Source of the DNA: Rhizobium sp. Q54
GTDB lineage: Bacteria > Pseudomonadota > Alphaproteobacteria > Rhizobiales > Beijerinckiaceae
DNA: 11,528 bases
NCBI GenBank assembly: GCA_945901195.1
Contig: CAMDKB010000108.1
Coordinates: 1-11,528 of the forward strand
Reading direction: 5' to 3'
Shown: positions 5,188-11,528 of the stretch, one piece after another
Position numbering within the stretch: the stretch's first letter is position 1
How the letters are laid out: each line of letters starts with the position of its first letter
Notes under the pieces: generated by a model
The model's input: only the letters and a program-made list of their open reading frames with translations
Told to the model about the DNA's origin: nothing
Database searches by the model: none
Translations under genes and position numbers: made by a program

Positions 5188-7320
5188 TTAGTGCGCCAGA
5201 ATAGCCAGCAGTAACAGCGCCACAATGTTGGTGATCTTGATCGCAGGGTTCACGGCAGGGCCCGCAGTGTCCTTGTAGGGGTCGCCGACAGTATCGCCTG
5301 TGACAGACGCCTTGTGAGCATCCGAGCCCTTGAGATGCTTCACGCCGTCCTTGTCGACAAAGCCGTCTTCGAAGGACTTCTTGGCGTTATCCCAGGCGCC
5401 GCCGCCGGAGGTCATCGAGATCGCCACAAACAATCCATTGACGATCACGCCGAGCAACATTGCACCCAAGGCTGCGAAGGCGTTGGCCTTTGAGCCCGAT
5501 ACCCACAGCACACCGAAATAGGCAACCAGCGGAGCCAGAACCGGCAACAAGGACGGGATGATCATTTCCTTGATAGCGGCCTTGGTCAGCATGTCCACGG
5601 CGCGGCCATAATCCGGACGCTGCGTGCCGGCCATGATGCCAGGCATTTCCTTGAACTGACGGCGGACTTCTTCGACCACCGAACCGGCTGCGCGGCCCAC
5701 GGCTGTCATCGCGATACCCCCAAAGAGGTAGGGGATGAGACCACCGAAGATCAGGCCGGCCACAACATAGGGGTTGGAAAGGTCAAACGAGACCTTGCCG
5801 ACATCCTTGAAGTAGGGAACGCCCTGATCAATGAACAGTTGCAGATCGTTGGTGTAGGCGGCAAACAGCACGAGGGCGCCAAGACCGGCAGAACCAATCG
5901 CATAGCCCTTGGTCACAGCCTTGGTGGTGTTGCCAACCGCATCGAGTGCATCGGTCGAATGACGCACTTCCTTCGGGAGGCCAGCCATTTCCGCAATGCC
6001 GCCCGCGTTGTCAGTCACCGGACCGAATGCGTCGAGCGCCACGATCATGCCGGCAAGGCCGAGCATGGTCGTCACAGCAATCGCTGTCCCGTAAAGGCCT
6101 GCAAGCTGGAAGGTGGCGATGATGCCACCGACGATGACGAGCGCGGGAAGCGCTGTCGATTCCAGCGACACGGCCAGACCCTGAATGACGTTCGTGCCAT
6201 GCCCGGTAACGGAGGCTTGCGCGATCGACACAACAGGACGCTTGCCTGTGCCAGTGTAATATTCGGTGATGTAGACGATGAGCGCCGTCACGATAAGGCC
6301 GACGATGCCGCACCAGAACAGGTTGATGCCGGTGATGCTCTTGCCGGCCACTACACCAAACTCACCCCAGCCGACCATCAGATGGGTAGCGCCAGCCAGG
6401 CCCGCCGCCGAAAGAACGCCGGTGACGATCAGGCCCTTGTACAGCGCGCCCATGATCGAATTATTGGCGCCCAGCTTCACGAAATAGGTGCCGATGATCG
6501 AGGTGACAATGCAAATCGAGCAGATCGCCAGCGGATAGAGCATGGACGCTTCGAGGATCGGCTTGCCGACAAAGAAGATCGCCGCGAGCACCATTGTGGC
6601 AACGACTGTCACCGCATAGGTCTCAAACAAATCGGCTGCCATGCCGGCGCAATCGCCCACGTTGTCACCAACGTTATCGGCAATCGTGGCCGGGTTGCGC
6701 GGATCATCTTCGGGAATGCCCGCTTCCACCTTGCCAACGAGATCAGCGCCGACGTCGGCGCCCTTGGTGAAGATGCCGCCGCCCAGACGCGCGAAGATCG
6801 AAATCAGCGAAGCGCCAAAGCCCAGCGCCACCAGCGAGTCGATCACGATGCGTGAATTCGGGGCCAGCTTCATCGGGCCGGTGAGGACCAGATAATAGCC
6901 CGCCACACCCAGAAGCGCGAGACCCGCCACCAGCATGCCGGTGATCGCGCCCGCCTTGAAGGCGATGTCGAGACCGGCAGCCAGCGAACTGGAAGCCGCC
7001 TGCGCCGTGCGCACGTTGGCTCGCACCGAGACGTTCATACCAATATAGCCAGCAGCGCCCGAAAGAATGGCGCCAACGAGAAAGCCAATTCCGACGACAA
7101 GACCGAGCAGCCAGGCAACCAGCGCAAAAATGACAACGCCAACGATGGCGATGGTCAGATATTGGCGATTGAGATAGGCCTGCGCGCCTTCAGCAATCGC
7201 TGCCGCGATTTCCTGCATGCGGGCATTGCCGGCGTCGGCCTTCATAAGACTTGACGCAGTGACCGCGCCATAGACGACCGAGAGCAGGCCGCCCAGAATA
7301 ATCCACCAGATAGCACTCAT
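5188..7320 (-). CDS. hppA: Membrane-bound proton-translocating pyrophosphatase, K+-independent type
   Basis: This enzyme couples hydrolysis of pyrophosphate to proton pumping across the cytoplasmic (or acidocalcisome-type) membrane. The 710-residue product has normal length and is hydrophobic throughout, as expected for a protein with about 16 membrane helices. The substrate loop has D193-LVG-K197-V-E199 (DxxxKxE), followed by DNVGDNVGDCAG from Asp215. A second acidic region is VTDNAGGIAEM (435-445), and GDTVGDPYKDTAGPAVNP (675-692) lies near the C-terminus. The GNTTK segment carries Lys467, with Thr470 three residues on. In this family that pair marks K+-independent H+ pumps, while K+-dependent ones have Ala at the Lys position. 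The ATG at 7320 has AGGGG 9 nt upstream and gives the usual N-terminus. The open frame continues 74 codons upstream to another ATG, but with non-hydrophobic, unrelated sequence. A strong terminator follows. Confidence 0.97.
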   Translation of the reverse strand: MSAIWWIILGGLLSVVYGAVTASSLMKADAGNARMQEIAAAIAEGAQAYLNRQYLTIAIVGVVIFALVAWLLGLVVGIGFLVGAILSGAAGYIGMNVSVRANVRTAQAASSSLAAGLDIAFKAGAITGMLVAGLALLGVAGYYLVLTGPMKLAPNSRIVIDSLVALGFGASLISIFARLGGGIFTKGADVGADLVGKVEAGIPEDDPRNPATIADNVGDNVGDCAGMAADLFETYAVTVVATMVLAAIFFVGKPILEASMLYPLAICSICIVTSIIGTYFVKLGANNSIMGALYKGLIVTGVLSAAGLAGATHLMVGWGEFGVVAGKSITGINLFWCGIVGLIVTALIVYITEYYTGTGKRPVVSIAQASVTGHGTNVIQGLAVSLESTALPALVIVGGIIATFQLAGLYGTAIAVTTMLGLAGMIVALDAFGPVTDNAGGIAEMAGLPKEVRHSTDALDAVGNTTKAVTKGYAIGSAGLGALVLFAAYTNDLQLFIDQGVPYFKDVGKVSFDLSNPYVVAGLIFGGLIPYLFGGIAMTAVGRAAGSVVEEVRRQFKEMPGIMAGTQRPDYGRAVDMLTKAAIKEMIIPSLLPVLAPLVAYFGVLWVSGSKANAFAALGAMLLGVIVNGLFVAISMTSGGGAWDNAKKSFEDGFVDKDGVKHLKGSDAHKASVTGDTVGDPYKDTAGPAVNPAIKITNIVALLLLAILAH

Positions 7321-7610
7321 GGAGATGTGCCCCTTTTCCCTGTTTTTTAACTTTAAGAACGCGAAAATGGTCCCCGACCCGGAAATTCCGGTTCTGGGAC
7401 AAGAACGGTCGTGGCCCCTATGCCAGAAACAATGCAGCGCTGCAATTGGCACGAAGGTGTTATACGAGTTCAAAATCTCTATTTTTCTGCTCTCTGCCGC
7501 CCGAAGGACCCAAAGACCGCCGGAATGCTCGCGAGCCTCCACATCTGGATCGCACTTGTCATTCTTCGCCCGAGCAATTTTTCTTAAGCCTAGCCTTAGC
7601 GGACACCCTG
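7321..7610. promoter_or_regulatory. Divergent intergenic region (hppA / FkbM) with three dyads
   Basis: This 290-bp stretch has no supported gene. It holds CCGGAA-a-TTCCGG (7379-7391), GTTCT-6 nt-AGAAC directly adjoining it (7391-7406) and the perfect 12-bp palindrome TGCAGCGCTGCA (7433-7444). Promoter matches are weak. On minus, TTGCAG-17-CATAGG overlaps the palindrome, pointing toward hppA. On plus, TTGTCA (7556-7561) could be a -35 box for the methyltransferase gene, but the -10 is poor. The dyads could be operators for either gene. Confidence 0.35.
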
Positions 7611-8397
7611 ATGGTGATGATTCCCGCCTACCAGGACTGGTACAGAAAAGGCTTCGATGCAGGCCGCGGCATTGGCGGTTTCTATGAAGACATCATCACG
7701 GCAGCCGATCAGCACATCCTGAATCCTGGCGATTTTGCTCTGGACGGCGGCGCCAATCATGGAGCCCACACCGGACCAATGTCGCCTGCGTTGGCAAAAC
7801 AGGGCTGGTCGCAGCGGTTGAAGCTTTCCCTGCCCTGGCCAAAAGTCTCGCGCAGAAGTCGCATAAGAAACATTGGGGCAATACACGAATCGTCCCGGCG
7901 GCACTGGGCGCATCAGAAGGTGAAACTGAATTCGTGTTTGTTCCTGCAGCTGACGGCTACAGCGGACGCAAGCAGCAATCCAATATCCCGAAAGCGGCTC
8001 AGGCGAGTGTCCAAAACCATCAAGTCCGGCAAACGACCATCGACAATGTGATCGAACAAATGGGCCGCTATGATCTGCGCTTCATGAAGCTCGATCTTGA
8101 AGGCGGCGAATATGACGCCCTGTGCGGCGCACATGCAGCTTTGGGCCGCTGCAGACCACTGATCATCTTTGAAAATGGCCGGGGGGAGCCGCCGAACTCT
8201 ATGGCTACAGCAAGCAGCAGTGGTTCGCCCTTTTCACTGTACACGGCTACCAGCTTTTTGACTTGTTTGGCCGCAGCTTCGGGCCGGACCAATGGAATAC
8301 CGACGGCATCCCCTGGTATTTCATCGCGGCGGCGCGGCCCATCGACATTGAATTCGTGGCCAGGAAATTGCCCCAACTCATTTCCGCCATTCCCTGA
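7611..8397 (+). pseudogene. FkbM-family SAM-dependent methyltransferase, frame broken twice
   Basis: FkbM-type enzymes O-methylate sugars or other hydroxyls using SAM. The gene is read in three pieces. Piece 1 begins MVMIPAYQDWYRKGFD and holds the SAM-binding motif ALDGGANHGAHT. Around 7784 the frame shifts, and piece 2 reads CVGKTGLVAAVEAF, then IDNVIEQMGRYDLRFMKLDL with EGGEYDAL following, and PLIIFENGRG. At the six-G run 8181-8186 it shifts again to piece 3, AELYGYSKQQWFALFTVHGY, ending DIEFVARKLPQLISAIP and TGA at 8395-8397. Restoring one base at each site gives 789 nt, a 262-residue protein of plausible family length. The family motifs persist across both breaks, so the damage is recent or is sequencing error. 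The start is uncertain: ATG at 7611 and 7617 are both possible, with no strong Shine-Dalgarno. Function of this member is unknown. Confidence 0.8.
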
Positions 8398-8568
8398 TTG
8401 GCGCCGGCATTGAGCGGAAATTTTCAGTCAGTTCGATCGGGGGAATGGTCGATTCAGATCATGTCGTGACAGGGGTGCACGTGAGGACTTGACGCCGCCC
8501 GCCTCACGCCGCAAACCGGAAACAGCCGCCAGCCACGACGGACTGGAGAACGCGGAGCGCCTGAACAC
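8398..8568 (+). other. Intergenic region upstream of the first MFS gene
   Basis: These 171 bp hold no supported gene. An inverted repeat CGTGAGG / CCTCACG (8480-8486 and 8502-8508, 15-nt loop) lies about 60 bp before the transporter ATG. A TTGACG (8489-8494) inside its loop resembles a -35 box, but no good -10 follows at 17 bp. No T-rich terminator follows the methyltransferase frame, so read-through from it into the transporter gene is possible. Confidence 0.35.
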
Positions 8569-9825
8569 ATGGCCGGCAGTTGGTCGAATCTGGGCAGGGC
8601 GCTGCGCCACAAACATTACCGGCTGTATCAGGGCGGACGTTTCTTCTCTCATACCACCAGTTGGATGTACAAGCTCGCCGTGGGCTGGATCGTCTGGAAA
8701 TTGACTTATTCCACCACCTGGCTCGGCATTTTCGGCATTCTCGATCAACTGCCGGCGCTTCTGGTCATGCCGCTTGCAGGCGCATTGACCGACCGTATCG
8801 ATGCCCTGAAAATGCTTCGCATCACACAAAGTCTGTTGCTTGTTCAAGGCATCGGGCTGGCGGCGCTCGACTATCTTGATCTCATAAACCTTCCGGTCCT
8901 GATTGTTTTCACCCTGCTTTATGGCATTTTCAATGCGTTCCAATTGCCTGCCAACCAGACCATTCTCCCCAACCTCATGCCACGGGAGGACCTGACCGTC
9001 GCCTACGGCTTGAATTCGGTCGCCTACAATATCGCCCGCCTCGTCGGGCCCATGCTAGCCGGCTTCACAATCAGCGCCTGGGGCACAGCGCCGTCGATAT
9101 TCTGCAACGCGATCGGCGCAACCATATTCAGCGCCTGCCTCATATTTCTTCAGACTGACTTCAAAATGCCGGCAAGCAAAGGCCGGCAGTCGCGTAACAT
9201 GCTTGGCGACATTCGCGATGGCTTTACATATTCCATGCGCCATCGGGGCATCATGCCGACAATCGTCATTCTCGGCTCCCTGTCGCTGTTGCCCTATTCC
9301 ATAGAATTGATCCTGCCGTCCCTGGCCGATGGCGTTTACAAGATGGGAGCCAACGGCCTTGCCTGGATGACGGCCATTCTGGGCGTCGGCGCGATGGTGC
9401 AGGCCAGCCTCATTGCCAAGCGCGGGAATGTGAAAGGTTTGAGCGCCTACGCCGTCGCAGCCATAGTCTGGATGGGCCTCGCGTTTTGTGCGCTCGCCTT
9501 CAGCACAAATTTCTGGCTGGCGCTGGTCTTTATATTCGTGATCGGCTTTACGGCTTCAGCGACACGCGTCAGCGCGATGACGCTGCTCCAATACAGCGTA
9601 GAACCGAACATGCGCGGGCGGGTCGCCAGCATTTACGGAATGATCACCCATTTCGGTCCTGCGTTGGGTGCAGTGACCGTCGGCTTTCTCGGTGACCGCA
9701 TAGGTTTGCCGGCCGTGATGGGGGGCATAGGCCTGTTCACACTTGCGATCTGGGCTTGGGCGATCACCCGCAAGAACGACATGGCGCTGACGCTGGAAGT
9801 AGAGGCAGACGCTTACCGCAAATAA
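8569..9825 (+). CDS. MFS transporter, EntS-like / MFS_3 type
   Basis: This is a 418-residue integral membrane transporter of the major facilitator superfamily; the substrate is unknown. It resembles the EntS/MFS_3 group, whose best-known member exports enterobactin. The N-terminus reads LRHKHYRLYQGGRFFSHTTS, with basic and aromatic residues before the first helix, as in that group. GALTDR (71-76) is the loop 2-3 motif, EDLTVAYGLNSVAYNIARLVGP lies in the first half (about 140-165), and EPNMRGRVASIYGM, with R349-G-R-V, marks the second half; all are typical of the group. The ATG has GGAG about 11 nt upstream. It follows the broken FkbM gene on the same strand and converges on the second MFS gene, with 24 bp between stops. 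Drug or siderophore export would be guesses. Confidence 0.85.
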   Translation: MAGSWSNLGRALRHKHYRLYQGGRFFSHTTSWMYKLAVGWIVWKLTYSTTWLGIFGILDQLPALLVMPLAGALTDRIDALKMLRITQSLLLVQGIGLAALDYLDLINLPVLIVFTLLYGIFNAFQLPANQTILPNLMPREDLTVAYGLNSVAYNIARLVGPMLAGFTISAWGTAPSIFCNAIGATIFSACLIFLQTDFKMPASKGRQSRNMLGDIRDGFTYSMRHRGIMPTIVILGSLSLLPYSIELILPSLADGVYKMGANGLAWMTAILGVGAMVQASLIAKRGNVKGLSAYAVAAIVWMGLAFCALAFSTNFWLALVFIFVIGFTASATRVSAMTLLQYSVEPNMRGRVASIYGMITHFGPALGAVTVGFLGDRIGLPAVMGGIGLFTLAIWAWAITRKNDMALTLEVEADAYRK

Positions 9826-9849
9826 TATTTGTGGAAGCCTCAGCCTGCC

Positions 9850-11079
9850 TCAGTTCGCGCCTGCCTGAGCTGTGCGGGTCAATTGCCCGCTCATCAAGAT
9901 CGCCACCAGCGCGATAGCGATAGGTCCGAACGCGAACCAGTTGACGAGATCCCAGCCGGACCAGGCCAGCATGCCGCCCGATGCGAAAGACATCACAGCC
10001 ATCACGCCGAACACCAGAAAGTCGTTGAACGACTGAACCTTGTTGCGTTCTTCCGGCCTGTGTGTCGCCACCACCATCGCGGACGAGCCGATGAAGCCAA
10101 AATTCCAGCCTATGCCCAGCAGTGTGAGGCCGATCCAGAAATGCCAGACTGTGATTCCCATCAGACCCACAACGGCCGCTGCCGCAATCAGCGCCAGCCC
10201 CGCCAGAACAACACGCGGTGCGCCGTATTTGGCGATAATGCTTCCGGTAAAAAAGCTCGGCCCAAACATGCCCAGCACATGCCATTGAATACCCAGATTG
10301 GCGTCCGATAGAGACAATCCACACATGCGCATCGCGAGAGGCGCCGAGGTCATCAACAGGTTCATCAGCGCATAGGAGACAATGCCGCAAACAGCAGCTG
10401 TGATGAAAGCCGGCTGGCGTGCGATTTCCATCAACGGCCGGCCAGCCTTGAGATCGGCTGCAACAGGCTTGGGCAAGACTGTGCCTGAAAGAATCGCCAT
10501 GTTCACCAGGGCGACAAGGCCCTGCACGATGAAACTCACCATGAACAGATATGGAGCCCAGAAGTTCATCGTCATGTTGACAAGTTGTGGCCCCAGGAAC
10601 GCGGAAAAAACGCCGCCCGCCATCACCCAGGATATAGCCTTGGGCCGCAGCGCCGGGCTGGCGCCATCAGTGGCGGCAAACCGGAAGCTGTGTGCCACCG
10701 CCTGATAAAAGCCGCCAATGAACGTCGCCAGGCAAAACAGCGCAAACGATCCCAGGTAGATCGCGACCGCAGCCAGCAATCCGCATACAAGCCCGCAAGT
10801 CGCGCCAAGGTAAAAGGCCGATTTGCGCCCATGTTCCCGCGCGATGATACCCGCCGGTATGGTGGCGACGGCTGTTCCGACAACAAAACAGGAGACAGGA
10901 ACTGTCGCCAGAGCCATGCTGGGGGCCAAGGTGGATCCAATAATGCCGCCAGTCGTCATGACCACGATTGAATTGGCGCCTGCCAGTGCCTGCGCCGCCG
11001 ACAGCCGCCAGATATTCGCTTTAGCCGTGCGCTCGTCGATTACTGGCGCTGCGTGGGTCACAGTGGCGGTCGCAGTCAT
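9850..11079 (-). CDS. MFS transporter, substrate unknown
   Basis: This is a second major-facilitator permease, 409 residues, not similar by eye to its neighbour. It begins with about 25 hydrophilic residues (MTATATVTHAAPVIDERTAK), then hydrophobic segments consistent with 12 helices. IIAREHGRKSAFYLGA (78-93) is a variant of the loop 2-3 motif, keeping G84-R85-K86. RPEERNKVQSFNDFLVFGV in the second half looks like a conserved block of bacterial MFS permeases of unassigned substrate, and WDLVNWFAFGP lies near the end. The ATG at 11079 has GGGAAG 7-8 nt upstream. It is divergent from a truncated haemoglobin gene across 140 bp, and a perfect dyad lies 13 bp before the start. No cofactor gene or regulator is in view to suggest the substrate. 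Confidence 0.85.
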   Translation of the reverse strand: MTATATVTHAAPVIDERTAKANIWRLSAAQALAGANSIVVMTTGGIIGSTLAPSMALATVPVSCFVVGTAVATIPAGIIAREHGRKSAFYLGATCGLVCGLLAAVAIYLGSFALFCLATFIGGFYQAVAHSFRFAATDGASPALRPKAISWVMAGGVFSAFLGPQLVNMTMNFWAPYLFMVSFIVQGLVALVNMAILSGTVLPKPVAADLKAGRPLMEIARQPAFITAAVCGIVSYALMNLLMTSAPLAMRMCGLSLSDANLGIQWHVLGMFGPSFFTGSIIAKYGAPRVVLAGLALIAAAAVVGLMGITVWHFWIGLTLLGIGWNFGFIGSSAMVVATHRPEERNKVQSFNDFLVFGVMAVMSFASGGMLAWSGWDLVNWFAFGPIAIALVAILMSGQLTRTAQAGAN

Positions 11080-11219
11080 GGATTTCTTCCCACGGATGTC
11101 ATCCGATGTATTCGAATATGATTATCTGTTATCCGTGATGAGCGGCCATGTCACCCTACCAAAGTTCGCAATCGCCCATATCTGCTATCCTCTCCACGGT
11201 CCTGTCGCAAAACGAAACC
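11080..11219. promoter_or_regulatory. Divergent control region (MFS / truncated haemoglobin) with two dyads
   Basis: Within 140 bp lie CGGATG-t-CATCCG (11093-11105), in the presumed leader of the MFS gene, and the palindrome TATTCGAATA (11109-11118) four bases farther on. The half-site ATCCG recurs at 11131-11135. I found no clear FNR/NnrR box (TTGAT-4-ATCAA) or NsrR-like site. The dyads are candidate operators, and the promoters themselves are not resolved. Confidence 0.4.
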
Positions 11220-11528
11220 ATGACCAATAAACATAACCCTCCCGATACCCCGCAAAACGAAGTTGACGCTGAGACCGAGGCGCGCGCTCGCGCCATCATC
11301 GAAAAGGCGTTTGAAGACGCAATCGAGTGCTTTTACGCCAAAGTCCGCGCGGACGATCTGATTGGGCCGGTTTTTATTGCCCACGTTCATGACTGGACTT
11401 CGCACAAGCAAACCATGGTGGATTTCTGGTCTCGCGCTGTGCTCGGAACCCAGCGCTATAACGGCATGCCCCTGCCCCCGCATGTCAAACTGCGGCTCGA
11501 TCAAACCCACTTTGATCGCTGGCTGAAA
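11220..11528 (+). CDS. Group III truncated haemoglobin, partial (C-terminus beyond the right edge)
   Basis: This is a small haem protein of the 2-on-2 globin fold, group III. Members bind O2 or NO, and Campylobacter Ctb is linked to oxygen or nitrosative-stress physiology. The 103 visible residues include FYAKVRADDLIGPVF (38-52), corresponding to helix B with Phe38-Tyr39, and HDWTSHKQTMVDFW (57-70), where His62 aligns with E7. LGTQRYNGMPLPPHVKL (75-91) follows, with His88 as the proximal haem ligand (F8), and HFDRWLK at the edge. Before the globin core is a hydrophilic tail of about 25 residues (MTNKHNPPDTPQNEVDAETE) that is longer than in Ctb. The ATG lacks a strong Shine-Dalgarno, but no other start fits. 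It is divergent from the MFS gene, so shared regulation is possible. Confidence 0.9.
   Translation, partial: MTNKHNPPDTPQNEVDAETEARARAIIEKAFEDAIECFYAKVRADDLIGPVFIAHVHDWTSHKQTMVDFWSRAVLGTQRYNGMPLPPHVKLRLDQTHFDRWLK

Noticed and set aside
5839..6855. 338-codon open frame on the plus strand inside hppA
   Set aside because: It is fully antisense to hppA. The product is rich in His, Arg, Asp and Gly, typical of a shadow frame in a GC-rich gene, and has no recognisable domain.
7391..7406. Possible SOS (LexA) box, GTTCT-6-AGAAC
   Set aside because: The alphaproteobacterial LexA site is a direct repeat, GTTC-N7-GTTC. This is an inverted repeat, so it is listed only as a dyad.
7321..7542. Upstream extension of the hppA open frame (about 74 codons)
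   Set aside because: The added residues are polar and unlike any H+-pyrophosphatase N-terminus, while the ATG at 7320 has a Shine-Dalgarno and gives the standard MSAIWWIILGG start.
9764..10390. 208-codon minus-strand frame overlapping both transporter genes
   Set aside because: It overlaps the second MFS gene in another frame and runs into the end of the first. It is a Cys/Arg/Gly-rich shadow with no family match.
1..11528. CRISPR array, insertion sequence, prophage, toxin-antitoxin or other defence module
   Set aside because: No regularly spaced repeats beyond the three-unit 16-bp one, no transposase or integrase motifs, and no recognisable defence domains on either strand.

Overview
The window looks like a chromosomal segment of an alphaproteobacterium, most probably Hyphomicrobiales (Rhizobiales) or a close relative. 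I base this on gene order from memory and on protein character: ihfA, fabH, plsX, a DUF177/YceD gene and a Cbp3-type ubiquinol-cytochrome c chaperone run in one direction, divergent from a bamE/omlA lipoprotein gene, with a proton-pumping pyrophosphatase gene downstream. The genus cannot be fixed from this sequence.

Layout. (1) Positions 1-3877, minus strand: the core block, transcribed chaperone -> DUF177 -> plsX -> fabH -> ihfA. It links bc1-complex assembly, a conserved small protein, the first steps of phospholipid and fatty-acid synthesis, and a nucleoid protein. The ihfA gene runs off the left edge. (2) 4126-4702: bamE (+), ending in a degenerate 16-bp tandem repeat and then a strong bidirectional terminator. 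(3) 4724-5038, minus: a small secreted arginine-rich protein of unknown function, preceded by inverted repeats. (4) 5134-7320, minus: hppA, a membrane H+-pyrophosphatase with the residues of the K+-independent class, followed by a clear intrinsic terminator. (5) 7611-8397, plus: an FkbM-type methyltransferase reading frame broken by two single-base deletions, one of them in a G run. (6) 8569-11079: two unrelated major-facilitator transporters that converge, with 24 bp between their stop codons. (7) 11220 to the right edge, plus: the start of a group III truncated haemoglobin, divergent from the second transporter.

Most of the window is ordinary housekeeping DNA. I see no CRISPR array, insertion sequence, integrase, tRNA, rRNA or phage gene, and nothing that I would call a new system. 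The points worth a second look are the broken FkbM gene, the small arginine-rich exported protein and its possibly structured leader, short perfect dyads in all three divergent intergenic regions, the tandem repeat over the bamE stop codon, and a possible 35-codon leader peptide in front of plsX. All positions and motifs were read by eye. No homology search, folding or promoter program was run.
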